A DNA stretch of 64,000 nt from VXNE01 sp964518405 (GCA_964518405.1 CAZFGB010000216.1:1-64000), one strand, 5' to 3'. Shown: positions 1 through 9,290, numbered from the stretch's first letter. The notes: generated by a model from the letters alone, not told the origin. Numbers and translations: made by a program.

Positions 1-2664
1 GAGGACGTGAGAAACGCCATCATCGACGCCGCCGTCCGGTTCGCCGGAAAGGAACGCTATGCGAATCTCGGCACGTTCGAATTCCTTGTCGACGCCTCGA
101 ATGGCGGCGCCGCGCGCCCGTTCGCGTTCATCGAGGCCAACGCGCGGCTGCAGGTAGAGCACACCGTGACCGAGGAAGTCACCGGGATCGACATCGTGCA
201 GTCGCAGATTCGACTCGCGGCGGGCGCGACGCTGCGCGAACTCGGCCTCGACACCCCCGACATAGCCAAACCGCGCGGCTACGCCATTCAGGCCCGCGTC
301 AACATGGAAACCATCGGCGAAGACGGCAGCGTCCGGCCCGCCGGCGGCACGCTGACCGTCTATGAGACGCCGAACGGTCCCGGGGTCCGGACCGACGGTT
401 TCGGCTATGCCGGGTATCAGACCAGCGCCGCCTTCGACTCCCTCCTGGCCAAGGTGATCGGCCACTCGCCGTCTTCCGATTTCGGAACCGCCGTGGCGCG
501 CACCTCCCGCGCGCTTTCCGAATTCCGGCTTGACGGCGTCGGCAGCAACATCGGTTTCCTGCGCAACGTTCTCGATCATCCCGACTTCGCGGCTGGTCGC
601 GTGTACACCCGCTGGGTCGACGAACATATGCCGCAGCTCGCGGTGCCGCGCACGGACATGCCGCAACGATTCGTGACGGCGCCCGGGCCAAACGGCGGCG
701 AAGCCGCCGCCAGCGGTTTCGCGGGCGCGCGGGTGGACACCCGCGACCCGCTCGCACTCTTCGACCACGACGCGAAAGTCAAGGCGGAACAGACGCCGAC
801 GCCGGAGGGGGATCCCGCGCCGGTTACCGGCCCCGAGGGCGCGGCGGGCCTGAGTTCGCCGATTCAGGGAACCATCGTTTCGATCGACGTCTCCGTCGGC
901 GAAGAAGTCCGCACCGGCCAGCAGGTCGCCGTGGTCGAAGCCATGAAGATGGAGCATGTCATCGCCGCGGACCGTGACGGAATCGTGCGCGAAATCACCA
1001 TGGCGCGGGGAGATGTGGTGCGCGAACGCTACCCCATCGTGTTCGTCGAAGAGGCGGATGTGACCGGCGGCGCCGCCGCGACCGCCGAACAACTCGACCC
1101 CGACTACATCCGCCCCGACCTCCGGCAGACCTACGAACGCCACGCACTCATCCTCGACGAGAACCGCCCCGAAGCCGTGGCGAAGCGCTACGGACGGGGC
1201 TACCGGATGCCGAGGGAGAATATCGATCAACTCGTGGACGAGGGTTCCTTCAAGGAGTACTGGCCGCTGATCGTCGCCCGCCAGCACCAGCGGCACGACA
1301 TGGAGACGTTGCGCCGGAACACCCCGGCCGACGGCCTCATCGCCGGCCTCGGCACGATCAACGCCGACCTCTTCGGCGAAGAGAAAGCGCGCGCGATGGT
1401 GGTCCACTACGACTACACGGTGCTCGCGGGCACCCAGGGCGGACGCAATCACTACAAGCAGGACCGGATGTTCGAACTCGCGAACCGATACCGTATCCCG
1501 CTGGTCCTGTTCGGAGAGGGCGGCGGCGGCCGGCCGGGCGACGACAAGCGAGGACCGGGCGTGGCGTTCGATACCCACACGTTCACCCAGTTCTCGAAGC
1601 TGTCGGGACTCGTGCCCCTCGTGAGCGTCATCAACGGCCGCACGTTCGCCGGCAACACCGCGCTGGTGGCGTGCTGCGACGTGATCATCGCCACGGAGCG
1701 AACCACCGTGGCCATGGGCGGCCCCGCCATGATCGAAGGCGGCGGGCTCGGCATCTACACGCCGGAGGAAGTGGGCCCGATGTCCTTCCAGGTACCGAAC
1801 GGGGTCGTCGACATCCTGACGAAGGACGAGGAAGAAGCGGTCGAAGTAGCGAAAAAATACCTGTCCTACTTCCAGGGCGGCGTCGAGAACTGGGAAGCCC
1901 CGGACCAGCGGCGTTTGCGTCACATCGTGCCGGAGAACCGGCTGCGCCTGTATGACATGCACGAGATCGTCCACACGATCGCGGACGTCGGCTCGGTGCT
2001 GGAGATCCGCGAGAAGTTCGGCATCGGCGTCATCACCGCGTTCATCCGCGTCGAGGGCCGTCCGATGGGCGTGATCGCCAACAACCCGCACCATCTCGCC
2101 GGCGCCATCGACTCCGACGGCGCCGACAAGGGAGCGCGCTTCATCCAGCTCTGCGACGCCTTCGACATCCCGGTGCTGAGCCTGATGGACTGCCCCGGGA
2201 TGATGGTCGGACCGGATGTGGAGCGCACCGGTCTCGTCCGGCACTGCACGCGGATGTTCAACGCCGGCGCGAACATGACGACACCGCTGTTCGGCGTGGT
2301 GGTGCGCAAGGCCTACGGACTCGGCGTGCAGGCGATGTGCGGCGCGAGTTCGCTGGTCGGTTTCTTCACCGTCGCCTGGCCCACCGCGGAGTTCGCCGGC
2401 ATGAACATCGAAGGCGCGGTAAAGCTGGGTTTCCGCAAGGAACTCGCCGCCATCGAGGATGCCGAGGAACGGCGCCTCGAGTTCGAACGCCGCGTGAACA
2501 CGGCCTACGAGGGCGCCAGGGCCATCAACGCCGGCGTCGGAGGCGGGCTGGACGACGTGATCGACCCCGCCGACACCCGCGCCTGGATCGCGAGCAGCCT
2601 GCGCCGGTTGCCGCCCACTCCGCCGCGCGCGGGGAAGAAGTATCCTTACATCGACACTTGGTAG
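1..2664 (+). CDS. Single-chain acyl-CoA carboxylase (BC-BCCP-CT), 5' partial
   Basis: This is a biotin-dependent acyl-CoA carboxylase of the single-polypeptide type. The frame is open to the window edge and starts inside the biotin carboxylase ATP-grasp domain (motif EANARLQVEHTVTEE near residue 48), so the true start and about the first 250 residues lie upstream. Order of parts: end of biotin carboxylase (to about residue 215), a linker, a biotinyl domain with the EAMKMEH site (lysine codon at 946), then a full carboxyltransferase domain from about residue 370 with the GGGGRPGDD and CGASS regions. It is known that fused BC-BCCP-CT enzymes include long-chain acyl-CoA carboxylases. The substrate (acetyl-, propionyl- or longer acyl-CoA) cannot be read from sequence. 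It carboxylates acyl-CoA in the cytoplasm using ATP and bicarbonate. Confidence 0.93.
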   Translation, partial: EDVRNAIIDAAVRFAGKERYANLGTFEFLVDASNGGAARPFAFIEANARLQVEHTVTEEVTGIDIVQSQIRLAAGATLRELGLDTPDIAKPRGYAIQARVNMETIGEDGSVRPAGGTLTVYETPNGPGVRTDGFGYAGYQTSAAFDSLLAKVIGHSPSSDFGTAVARTSRALSEFRLDGVGSNIGFLRNVLDHPDFAAGRVYTRWVDEHMPQLAVPRTDMPQRFVTAPGPNGGEAAASGFAGARVDTRDPLALFDHDAKVKAEQTPTPEGDPAPVTGPEGAAGLSSPIQGTIVSIDVSVGEEVRTGQQVAVVEAMKMEHVIAADRDGIVREITMARGDVVRERYPIVFVEEADVTGGAAATAEQLDPDYIRPDLRQTYERHALILDENRPEAVAKRYGRGYRMPRENIDQLVDEGSFKEYWPLIVARQHQRHDMETLRRNTPADGLIAGLGTINADLFGEEKARAMVVHYDYTVLAGTQGGRNHYKQDRMFELANRYRIPLVLFGEGGGGRPGDDKRGPGVAFDTHTFTQFSKLSGLVPLVSVINGRTFAGNTALVACCDVIIATERTTVAMGGPAMIEGGGLGIYTPEEVGPMSFQVPNGVVDILTKDEEEAVEVAKKYLSYFQGGVENWEAPDQRRLRHIVPENRLRLYDMHEIVHTIADVGSVLEIREKFGIGVITAFIRVEGRPMGVIANNPHHLAGAIDSDGADKGARFIQLCDAFDIPVLSLMDCPGMMVGPDVERTGLVRHCTRMFNAGANMTTPLFGVVVRKAYGLGVQAMCGASSLVGFFTVAWPTAEFAGMNIEGAVKLGFRKELAAIEDAEERRLEFERRVNTAYEGARAINAGVGGGLDDVIDPADTRAWIASSLRRLPPTPPRAGKKYPYIDTW

Positions 2665-2737
2665 TCGCACACGAACACAATCGGGAAGGACCCATACCAT
2701 GCGGAAAACAGGCGTCCAACGGACGGGAGGAGAGATC

Positions 2738-3244
2738 GTGAACAAGTACGTGGGCGCAGTGCTCGCCGGGTTGATCGCGTTGTCCTGCGGCAATGCTGCC
2801 GCCGGAGCGGATGGCGTCATGGCGAAGCTCCTGGCGCTCGAAGGGGAGTGGACCCTGCTCGACGAAAACGGGGCGGATACCGGCGTCGTCGGCACGGTCT
2901 TCAAGCCCACCGCGAACGGATCGGCACTGAGCGAGGTCATGATGCCGGGCGGCGACCACGAAATGCTCAACGTGTACCACGCCGATGGCGATCGCGTGTT
3001 GATGACGCACTATTGCGCCGCCGGCAACCAGCCGCGCCTCGAAATCGTGCCCGTCGGCGAGGATCGCTTGGAACTGCGCTTCGAGAGCATCACCAACCTG
3101 GCCCGCGAAGGCGCCAACCACATGCGCCAGGCAGAGTTCCAGTGGCGCGGTCCCGACCGCCTCACCACGTACTGGTACAGCATGCGGGACGGCAAGTTGT
3201 CCGAAGAGGCCACCGTGATCGACCTGGCGAGAAAGCCGCGGTAG
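2738..3244 (+). CDS. Secreted hypothetical protein
   Basis: This is a 168-residue protein with an N-terminal signal peptide (MNKYVGAVLAGLIALSCGNAAAG) that probably ends after the AAAG stretch. The cysteine in ALSC does not fit a good lipobox, so a soluble periplasmic product is more likely than a lipoprotein. I chose the GTG at 2738 because GGAGGAGAG lies just upstream; the ATG at 2699 adds a basic, non-signal-like leader. The mature part (LEGEWTLLDENG... and TYWYSMRDGK) looks like a small beta-rich domain of the kind seen in DUF1579-like proteins, but I do not recognise a family firmly. It lies 73 bases behind the carboxylase on the same strand. No catalytic motif is visible. Confidence 0.75.
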   Translation: MNKYVGAVLAGLIALSCGNAAAGADGVMAKLLALEGEWTLLDENGADTGVVGTVFKPTANGSALSEVMMPGGDHEMLNVYHADGDRVLMTHYCAAGNQPRLEIVPVGEDRLELRFESITNLAREGANHMRQAEFQWRGPDRLTTYWYSMRDGKLSEEATVIDLARKPR

Positions 3245-3342
3245 ATGCGGTCAACGGTCTCCGGCACCGCCGCCGCGCTGCTGGTCGCAAACTCGCGGCG
3301 ATGCCGGGTTCCTGGCGCGCGGCAACGGGAGGGCCTGAACTG

Positions 3343-4164
3343 ATGCACATCGGAATTGGCTTGCGCAACATGGGGGAACAATCGACGCCCCGGACCATGG
3401 GGGCCTGCGCCCGCGCGGCGGAAGCCGCCGGCATCGAGTCCGTCTGGGTGACGGACCATATCGCCATCCCGCCGGACGACGCGGAAGGTTCCGGCGGGCG
3501 CTACGTGGATCCCCTCATCGCCCTCGCGTGGATGGCCGGCGCCACGCAGCGCATCGGGCTCGGCGTCGGCGTACTCATCCTTCCCTACCGAACGTCGCCG
3601 CTGCTGCTCGCGAAACAGCTTGCGAGCGTGCAAGAGCTTTCCGGCGAGAGACTGCTGCTCGGCGTCGGCGTCGGATGGATGGACGCGGAATTTCGCGCAT
3701 TGGGCGTGGACCGCCGCCGCCGCGGACGCATCTCGGATGAGACGCTCGACTTCGTACGGGAGTGTTTCGATCACGATGAAGTCACTGCGAACGGCCAGCC
3801 GTTCCTGTTCCGGCCCCGTCCGGCGTGTCCGCCCATATACATCGGCGGCGCGGCGCCCCACGCGCTGCGCCGCGCCGCGAAATACGGTGACGGCTGGTTC
3901 CCGACGGGAATGACGCCGGTGGGGTTCCCCGCGGCGCGGGCGCAGTATGAGGAAATCTGCGCCGCCCAGGGTCGGCCGGTTGGAGAGGTCATGGTCATGG
4001 GACGACTGCCATCGACCGACGCCGCCGCCGCGGGGCAATACCTGCACGACTTCGCCGAGGCGGGCGCCTCGCGTTTCGTGCTGAGCGGACGCTACGCGGA
4101 CAGCGACGAATACCGGCGAAATCTGGACGCCCTGGTCGCGGCAGTGGCGCAAGCCGGTCTGTAG
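3343..4164 (+). CDS. LLM-class flavin-dependent oxidoreductase
   Basis: This is a 273-residue bacterial-luciferase-like (LLM, possibly F420-dependent) oxidoreductase. Family marks are the N-terminal GIGLRNMG strand, ESVWVTDHIAIP, the RIGLGVGVLILPYR strand, RLLLGVGVGWM and the late IYIGGAAPHALRRAAKYGDGW segment. The start is the ATG at 3343, which has GGGAGGG at 3327-3333; the frame is open further upstream without LLM homology. These cytoplasmic TIM-barrel enzymes oxidise alcohols, sulfonates or other small compounds using a reduced flavin or F420. The substrate cannot be assigned here. Three further LLM genes occur at 31035-33913. Confidence 0.9.
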   Translation: MHIGIGLRNMGEQSTPRTMGACARAAEAAGIESVWVTDHIAIPPDDAEGSGGRYVDPLIALAWMAGATQRIGLGVGVLILPYRTSPLLLAKQLASVQELSGERLLLGVGVGWMDAEFRALGVDRRRRGRISDETLDFVRECFDHDEVTANGQPFLFRPRPACPPIYIGGAAPHALRRAAKYGDGWFPTGMTPVGFPAARAQYEEICAAQGRPVGEVMVMGRLPSTDAAAAGQYLHDFAEAGASRFVLSGRYADSDEYRRNLDALVAAVAQAGL

Positions 4165-4342
4165 CGCGGACGCGAAGGACCGAACACTCTCGGCCAGGGA
4201 TACCCCGGGAACAGCAGTGGCGCGGCCGCCTTGACAACCCACGGCAGCGGTAGCCAACATGCCTTGGCTGACGCATCCTCAAATGATCGTACCGTGGTAG
4301 CGAACCGTCCCATCGAAACCTGCGCAGCGGCGCCGTGATCCC

Positions 4343-5590
4343 GTGAACAGGCGATCACTCATCCTGTACGGCATCGGCGGGAGCATTGTCGGCGCCGTTC
4401 GAGCGCAACCTGCCCGCTCCGGCGTCACCGATACCGAAATTACGCTAGGCATGTCGGCCGCGTTCTCCGGGCCCTCGCGCGGTCTGGGGATCGAGTTGTA
4501 CCGGGGCGCCAGCGCCTACTTCCAGCACGTCAACGACCAGGGCGGCATACGCGGCCGCCGGATCGCCATCAAGACCTATGACGATGGCTATCAGCCGGAC
4601 CCCTCCGTCAACAACACCATGACCCTCATGCTGGAAGACGAGGTCTTCCTGTTGTTCGGCTACGTCGGCACCCCGACGGTGACCCGCGTGCTGCCGATGC
4701 TTAAGAAGTTCCAGGACCGGAACATCTACCTGTTCTTCCCGTTCACCGGCGCGCAACCCCAGCGCGAGCCGCCGTACGGAGATTTCGCGTTCAACCTGCG
4801 CGCGTCCTATCGGCAGGAGACCGCCGGACTGGTCGACAATTTCGTGAGTATCGGCAGGAAGCGAATCGCCGTGTTTTACCAGGCCGATGCCTACGGGCGC
4901 AGCGGCTGGGCCGGCGTGCGGGCGGCGCTCAAGCGTCATGGCGAGCGCATCGCCGGGGAAGCGACGTACCGGCGCGGCGCCAAGTTCACCGGCACCATGC
5001 GCAAACAGGTCGAAATACTCCAGGCGGCGGAACCGGACGCGGTCATATGCATAGGCGCCTATGCGGCGTGTGCCGCTTTCGCCCGAGATGCCGTCGACCT
5101 CGGTCTGCGCGTCCCGATCGCCAACCTGTCGTTCGTCGGCAGCGAAAACCTGCTCAAGCTGCTCGCCGAGGGGCGTGAGGACGCGCGTCAGTACACCGAC
5201 CTCCTCGTGAACTCCCAGGTCGTGCCGAGTTACGAAGCAGTCTCCGTTGCCGCGGTCCAGGAGTATCGCGACTTCATGCAACGCTACGACCCGGAAGCGC
5301 CGGCCGAACTGGTGCGGGAAGCGTATGTGCCGTTCGCCCACAGCTTCGTCAGCCTGGAGGGGTTTCTCAACGCGAAACTGATGGTGGAAATACTACGTCG
5401 GCTGGGCGACCTACCCTCGCGCCAAGCCTTGCCCCGTGCCGTATTCAGCATCAAGGACTACGACCTCGGCATCGGGGAGCGCGTGTCGTTCGGGCCCGAC
5501 CGCCGTCAGGGTCTGCAACGCGTCTACTACACGGTGGTCGACGAAGGGCGTTTCGTCCCCCTGAATGACTGGCACGGACGGTTCGCTTAA
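4343..5590 (+). CDS. ABC-type periplasmic substrate-binding protein (branched-chain amino acid/urea type)
   Basis: This is a 415-residue periplasmic-binding-protein family 6 (Leu/Ile/Val-type) protein. A signal peptide covers about residues 1-21, ending VGAVRA, and is followed by the typical opening VTDTEITLGMSAAFSGP and the GGIRGR-IAIKTYDDGYQP segment. The start is GTG. No ABC ATPase or permease gene is next to it. Instead it is followed after 15 bases by a membrane receptor-like gene, which suggests a binding-protein sensor pair rather than an uptake system. Ligand unknown; small organic acids, amides and amino acids are typical for the family. Confidence 0.88.
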   Translation: MNRRSLILYGIGGSIVGAVRAQPARSGVTDTEITLGMSAAFSGPSRGLGIELYRGASAYFQHVNDQGGIRGRRIAIKTYDDGYQPDPSVNNTMTLMLEDEVFLLFGYVGTPTVTRVLPMLKKFQDRNIYLFFPFTGAQPQREPPYGDFAFNLRASYRQETAGLVDNFVSIGRKRIAVFYQADAYGRSGWAGVRAALKRHGERIAGEATYRRGAKFTGTMRKQVEILQAAEPDAVICIGAYAACAAFARDAVDLGLRVPIANLSFVGSENLLKLLAEGREDARQYTDLLVNSQVVPSYEAVSVAAVQEYRDFMQRYDPEAPAELVREAYVPFAHSFVSLEGFLNAKLMVEILRRLGDLPSRQALPRAVFSIKDYDLGIGERVSFGPDRRQGLQRVYYTVVDEGRFVPLNDWHGRFA

Positions 5591-5605
5591 GGGAAAGGAC
5601 TTGCC

Positions 5606-6367
5606 GTGAAGATCGCCGACATCAAGGTCGAGAAGCTCTTCCAGAAGACGTTGTTCGGCGTGCTCTGCCTGTTCGGGGTCATCGGATTGTCGACTTCGAT
5701 CCTGCTCATCTACACCGTCGACGACTACCTGTCGGAAGAGTACGAAGACAACAGCAAGGACATAGCGAAGACCATCGCGGACTCGAGCGTCGACATCCTG
5801 CTGAATCGCGACCTCGCCGCCCTGCAGTCCCTGATCGACCAGTTCGTCGAGATACAGGGCATCAGTTACATATACATCGCAGACGAGACCGGCGAGTTCC
5901 TGGCACATACGTTCGTGCCGGGAATACCGAAAGAGATCCTCGCGGACGATCCCACCTCCACGAAAACCGTTGAACGCCAAATCGACGGTATGGGCGACTA
6001 TGTCGAGGTCGGCAGCCCGATCCTGGCGGGGGTGGCCGGCACCGTCCGTCTCGGCATGGACACCGGCGTCGTCGCACTGAAGGTCCAGCGCGCCATCGGC
6101 AGGCAGCTGTACCTGGTCTGCATCATATTCGCGGTGGGCGTGGCCGCAGCGCTGTGGTTCGTCAAGCTGGCGGCCAATCCGCTCCGCGACGTCCTCGCCT
6201 ACGCCGTGGCGCTCGCGCGCAACGAAGAAAAAGAGGTGTCGAGTCGCGGCGAGATCCTTGAACGCAAGGACGAGGCGGGGCAACTGGCGCGGCTCTTCCT
6301 GTATTTCTCGCGAGGCACGTCGCAGGACGACGACGCTCCGCCAGGGCCTGCGGGCCCGGCGGCTTAA
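5606..6367 (+). CDS. Membrane receptor-like protein with HAMP region, no output domain
   Basis: This is a 253-residue protein with a transmembrane segment at about residues 15-37 and an extracytoplasmic sensor region at about 38-165 that includes the PAS/Cache-like strand GISYIYIADETGEFLAHT. A second transmembrane segment follows at about 168-187, then a HAMP-like region (PLRDVLAYAVALARNEEKEV), and the protein ends in a low-complexity Gly/Pro/Ala tail. No kinase, cyclase or methyl-accepting domain follows. It is separated by 15 bases from the binding protein and by 3 bases from the MFS gene, so the three genes are probably co-transcribed. I infer that it senses the liganded binding protein. 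It could be a truncated histidine kinase or chemoreceptor. Confidence 0.72.
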   Translation: MKIADIKVEKLFQKTLFGVLCLFGVIGLSTSILLIYTVDDYLSEEYEDNSKDIAKTIADSSVDILLNRDLAALQSLIDQFVEIQGISYIYIADETGEFLAHTFVPGIPKEILADDPTSTKTVERQIDGMGDYVEVGSPILAGVAGTVRLGMDTGVVALKVQRAIGRQLYLVCIIFAVGVAAALWFVKLAANPLRDVLAYAVALARNEEKEVSSRGEILERKDEAGQLARLFLYFSRGTSQDDDAPPGPAGPAA

Positions 6368-6370
6368 TCG

Positions 6371-7711
6371 ATGCCCTTGCGGACTCCCACTGTCCACCGC
6401 GGCGTGATACTCACGAGTTGCACCGCCCTGCAGCTCTGCCTCGGCACGGTCTATGCGTGGAGCTTCTTCCAGACTATGCTCGTGGACCAGCTCGGCTGGA
6501 GCTCGTTGCAAACCGCTGGTGCGTTCAGCATCACGATCTTCTCCTTGGGGATATCCGCAGCGTGGGCGGGCATGGCGCTACCCCGGCTAGGCCCGCGCAA
6601 GCTGGCACTGGCAGGCAGCGCCATGTTCTGCGGCGGCTACCTGATCGGCAGCCTCGCTCTCGAGATGAATCTCCTAGTGCTGTTCTACATCGGATACGGC
6701 GTTATCGGCGGCGCGGGTATCGGGTTCGGCTACGTGACGCCGGTGGCGACGGCAGCGAAGTGGTTTCCCGACTACAAGGGCCTAGCCACCGGCATCACAG
6801 TGATGGGCTTCGGCGTAGGCGCGTTACTCCTGAGCATGGTTCTTGCACCGGTGCTCGTGGAGACCCACGGCGACTTGCCGATGGTGTTCCTCTGGCTCGG
6901 CATCATCTTTGCCTGCATCCTGATCCCAGTCAGCCTGTTGATTCGTGACCCACCGCCTGGTTTCGATCCAACGAAGTCGGCGCCCACTGAAGAAGCCACG
7001 GCGCCAGTTGCGCCGCCCGCCCCGGAACCGGCGCCTCCGGTGAAGGCGTGCCTGACATCGCCGGAATTCGCCATCATGTGGATCGTATTCTTCTTCAACA
7101 TCGCCGCGGGCATCTCGGTGATCAGTTTTCAGTCGCCGCTGTTGCAGGATGTCTGGGGTCTGGCCGATCCATCCCTTGAACCGGAGATACTTGCCGCATA
7201 CGGCGCTACGCTCATCGCGGTCACCTCGCTCTGCAACGGCGTTGGCCGTCTTTTGTGGGGGCTCCTGTCCGACCGTATCGGCCGCGTGCGCGTGTTCCAG
7301 ATACTCCTCGGCAGCCAGGTGGTCGTGTTCGGTATCCTGATGACCGAGACCAATCCCTGGACCTTCTCGGTTCTCGTCTGCTACATCCTGCTCTGCTTCG
7401 GCGGCGGCTTCGCCACCATGCCCTCCTTCGTCACGGATGTTTTTGGAAGCGAGCGCATGTCGGCAGTCTACGGCACCATACTTACCGCCTGGTCGGCAGC
7501 GGGCATCTTCGGCCCGCTATACGTGGGATACCTGAAGGACCAGTACCCCGACCGCGCGGTCACCTACTGTTTCCTGATCGGCGTGGTGATGCTCGTGTTC
7601 GGCTATATCTTTACCTTCCTGCTGCGCGACGACCGGATCCAGGTGTCCCGACCGACAGTGGAACGCACCCTGCGCGAGTTCGGCATCGAACCGCGACCGC
7701 GCGCCGCCTGA
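6371..7711 (+). CDS. MFS transporter, oxalate/formate antiporter (OFA) family
   Basis: This is a 446-residue major facilitator with about 12 membrane segments and a cytoplasmic Ala/Pro-rich loop at about residues 205-220. The segment YVTPVATAAKWFPDYKGLATG is a hallmark of the OFA group, as are the opening LCLGTVYAWSFF and the late GPLYVGYLKDQ. Known family members exchange oxalate/formate or import monocarboxylates; the exact substrate here is not visible. The gene starts 3 bases after the receptor gene. A truncated, frameshifted copy of its second half lies at 9901-10830, so this is the only functional copy in the window. Confidence 0.9.
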   Translation: MPLRTPTVHRGVILTSCTALQLCLGTVYAWSFFQTMLVDQLGWSSLQTAGAFSITIFSLGISAAWAGMALPRLGPRKLALAGSAMFCGGYLIGSLALEMNLLVLFYIGYGVIGGAGIGFGYVTPVATAAKWFPDYKGLATGITVMGFGVGALLLSMVLAPVLVETHGDLPMVFLWLGIIFACILIPVSLLIRDPPPGFDPTKSAPTEEATAPVAPPAPEPAPPVKACLTSPEFAIMWIVFFFNIAAGISVISFQSPLLQDVWGLADPSLEPEILAAYGATLIAVTSLCNGVGRLLWGLLSDRIGRVRVFQILLGSQVVVFGILMTETNPWTFSVLVCYILLCFGGGFATMPSFVTDVFGSERMSAVYGTILTAWSAAGIFGPLYVGYLKDQYPDRAVTYCFLIGVVMLVFGYIFTFLLRDDRIQVSRPTVERTLREFGIEPRPRAA

Positions 7712-7734
7712 GATCAGGCCAAGGGCACAGGATC

Positions 7735-8255
7735 GATAGGTGTAGGCATCGCGCTCTCCGCCTCGATCACCTCCGCCGCCACCAGGCAGAAATCGTTCCG
7801 CATAGACTTGGACGCCGGTGGCCGGCCTGTCGGCTACGCCGGTCGGCAGCGCCAGGCCCGCCCCCCGGTCGAGGTCCGCGTCGATCGCCCACGGCATGCA
7901 CGTCCAGGTCGGGCCCACCAAGTTATCGGCTGCGACTCCGCCCGGAATGACGGTCCCGGTATCGCGCCCCATCTCGGGTAGAACCAGAGAGTCCGCGTCC
8001 CCGTGCATGGCCAGCGTCGGAACGTCGAGTTCCTTTCAGATCGGGTGGGCCGATCCCCGTCGGCGAAATGGCGGCAGGCTGCTGAAGCGTGCCGTCCGGG
8101 CATTAAGCCCGCTCGATGGGGAAACCCGCGAAACGGATTCCACCCACTTTTTTTCGGCGTCGAAGGGTGCGGCGGCAATCCTCTGGGTTGGCGGTGGATG
8201 ACATGACTGAAGTGAGGCTGTACACGCGGTCGGATGCCGCCCCATCATATCCGAC
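7735..8255 (-). pseudogene. Relic of alpha/beta hydrolase (degenerate copy of 11087-12007)
   Basis: The minus strand of this stretch matches the downstream two-thirds of the intact hydrolase gene at 11087-12007 in many patches. Examples are the HGDADSLVLPE region near 8000 (compare HGDADPLVPPE), the stretch around the SEKKWVES segment at 8140-8160, and a CATGACTGAAGTGAGGCTG patch near 8200. No continuous frame survives. The nucleophile-elbow half is missing, because the homology stops near 8255. Just left of it, 7712-7800 also matches 10831-10920, which lies beyond the hydrolase stop, so the duplicated block extended past this gene. Confidence 0.8.
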
Positions 8256-8292
8256 ACAGGCCTTACTCAAATTCCGGGGACACGGCACACTA

Positions 8293-9249
8293 CTACATGT
8301 AAGGAGAATCTCCGGGGCACAATGCCATAATCAGCCAACACGCCGCAATTCTGGCCGCATACACTATCCATTCGTTGAGCAAATTTTGGGCGACGACACT
8401 GTCCAAGACTTCTCTTTCTCTCCTATAAGAGTTCTCACAATCCCGCCGAGCTTCGTTGTCTTCGGCATCGCGATAGCACGCCGACCTTTTGTCCTGCAAT
8501 CTATTAATGTGTTCCGTATATGAGTCGACTATCTCTTGTTTGGCTTCATCGAAGTCGTTGTCGGCCTCCTCCATGCACTCCTCCACCAAATACTGAAAAA
8601 ACCCACAAGTTCCGGGAATGTCTCCCCAATGAGGCGTGACCTTCGCACCTCCCCTTTTCAGGGCGAGCATGATCTGTTGGAGTTGACGCAGTTCCACGGG
8701 AGCCGCCAGCCCGATCAACTCCGTGACCACCTCCATATTGCCCCCCGGAACCTCCTCTCGCATCCGGAGAAAACTGTTCAGCGTTCGAAGCCGGAAGTGG
8801 ACCAACGCAACCTCATCGTCGTCGAACCTGCGCAGTCTTTCGGGGTCATCGGCCAGTTGTTCCCGGATCGACGCTCGAAGCGCATTCACTTGATGACGCC
8901 CCTCCGTTTTCCGATCGCTCCTAACACGACCGGTTACTTCGTGGTGATAGTCATCGAACATCTGGTCAACGAACGCCGTCTTCTCGGCTGGGGTGAGGAT
9001 ATCGAAGGTGCCATCCGCCAACATCCAATGTCGATCAGGACTCCATGCCTTTATGCTCTCCAACTCCTCTGCCCACTCCCATACCGGGGTCTCCGCGACA
9101 CTTTCTACAGCCTCGACTTCCGGCGAGTAGTCATCCGCCCAAACCGTCGTCCCCGGACCAAATACAACATCGCTCTCGCCGGGGAGAGCTACAGCGCCGG
9201 TCAGTCCGAACGCGAGCGCGATTGCAGCGGTCAATTTCCATGTTTTCAT
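8293..9249 (-). CDS. Secreted hypothetical protein, start region duplicated
   Basis: This is a 318-residue protein with a clean signal peptide (MKTWKLTAAIALAFGLTGAVA) and a mostly alpha-helical, charged mature part with several cysteines (TCGFFQYLVEECMEE, CYRDAEDNEARRDCENSY) and a hydrophobic C-terminal end. I do not recognise a family. The start is in doubt. A 34-37 base tandem duplication covers the first codons, so an identical ATG also lies at 9289, where an AGGAA sequence precedes it. That upstream ATG is 40 bases away and out of frame, while the in-frame ATG at 9249 has no visible ribosome-binding site. The gene sits between the two copies of the MFS/hydrolase cassette. Confidence 0.65.
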   Translation of the reverse strand: MKTWKLTAAIALAFGLTGAVALPGESDVVFGPGTTVWADDYSPEVEAVESVAETPVWEWAEELESIKAWSPDRHWMLADGTFDILTPAEKTAFVDQMFDDYHHEVTGRVRSDRKTEGRHQVNALRASIREQLADDPERLRRFDDDEVALVHFRLRTLNSFLRMREEVPGGNMEVVTELIGLAAPVELRQLQQIMLALKRGGAKVTPHWGDIPGTCGFFQYLVEECMEEADNDFDEAKQEIVDSYTEHINRLQDKRSACYRDAEDNEARRDCENSYRREREVLDSVVAQNLLNEWIVYAARIAACWLIMALCPGDSPYM

Positions 9250-9290
9250 GGAAATTGAGCGCGATTGCGGTCAATTTCCATGTTTTCATG
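9214..9290. repeat. Tandem duplication of a gene start
   Basis: Copy A is 9214-9250 and copy B is 9257-9290. They are identical except that copy B lacks the triplet AGC. Each contains the start codon and first codons of the minus-strand secreted protein (TTTCCATGTTTTCATG in plus-strand sense). The net shift between the two ATG codons is 40 bases. Confidence 0.92.

Noticed and set aside
2699..2737. Upstream ATG for the secreted protein at 2738
   Set aside because: It would add a basic leader before the signal peptide, and the strong ribosome-binding site lies after it.
8536..9258. Open frame on the plus strand opposite the secreted hypothetical protein
   Set aside because: The minus-strand frame has a signal peptide and protein-like composition; the plus-strand frame has neither.
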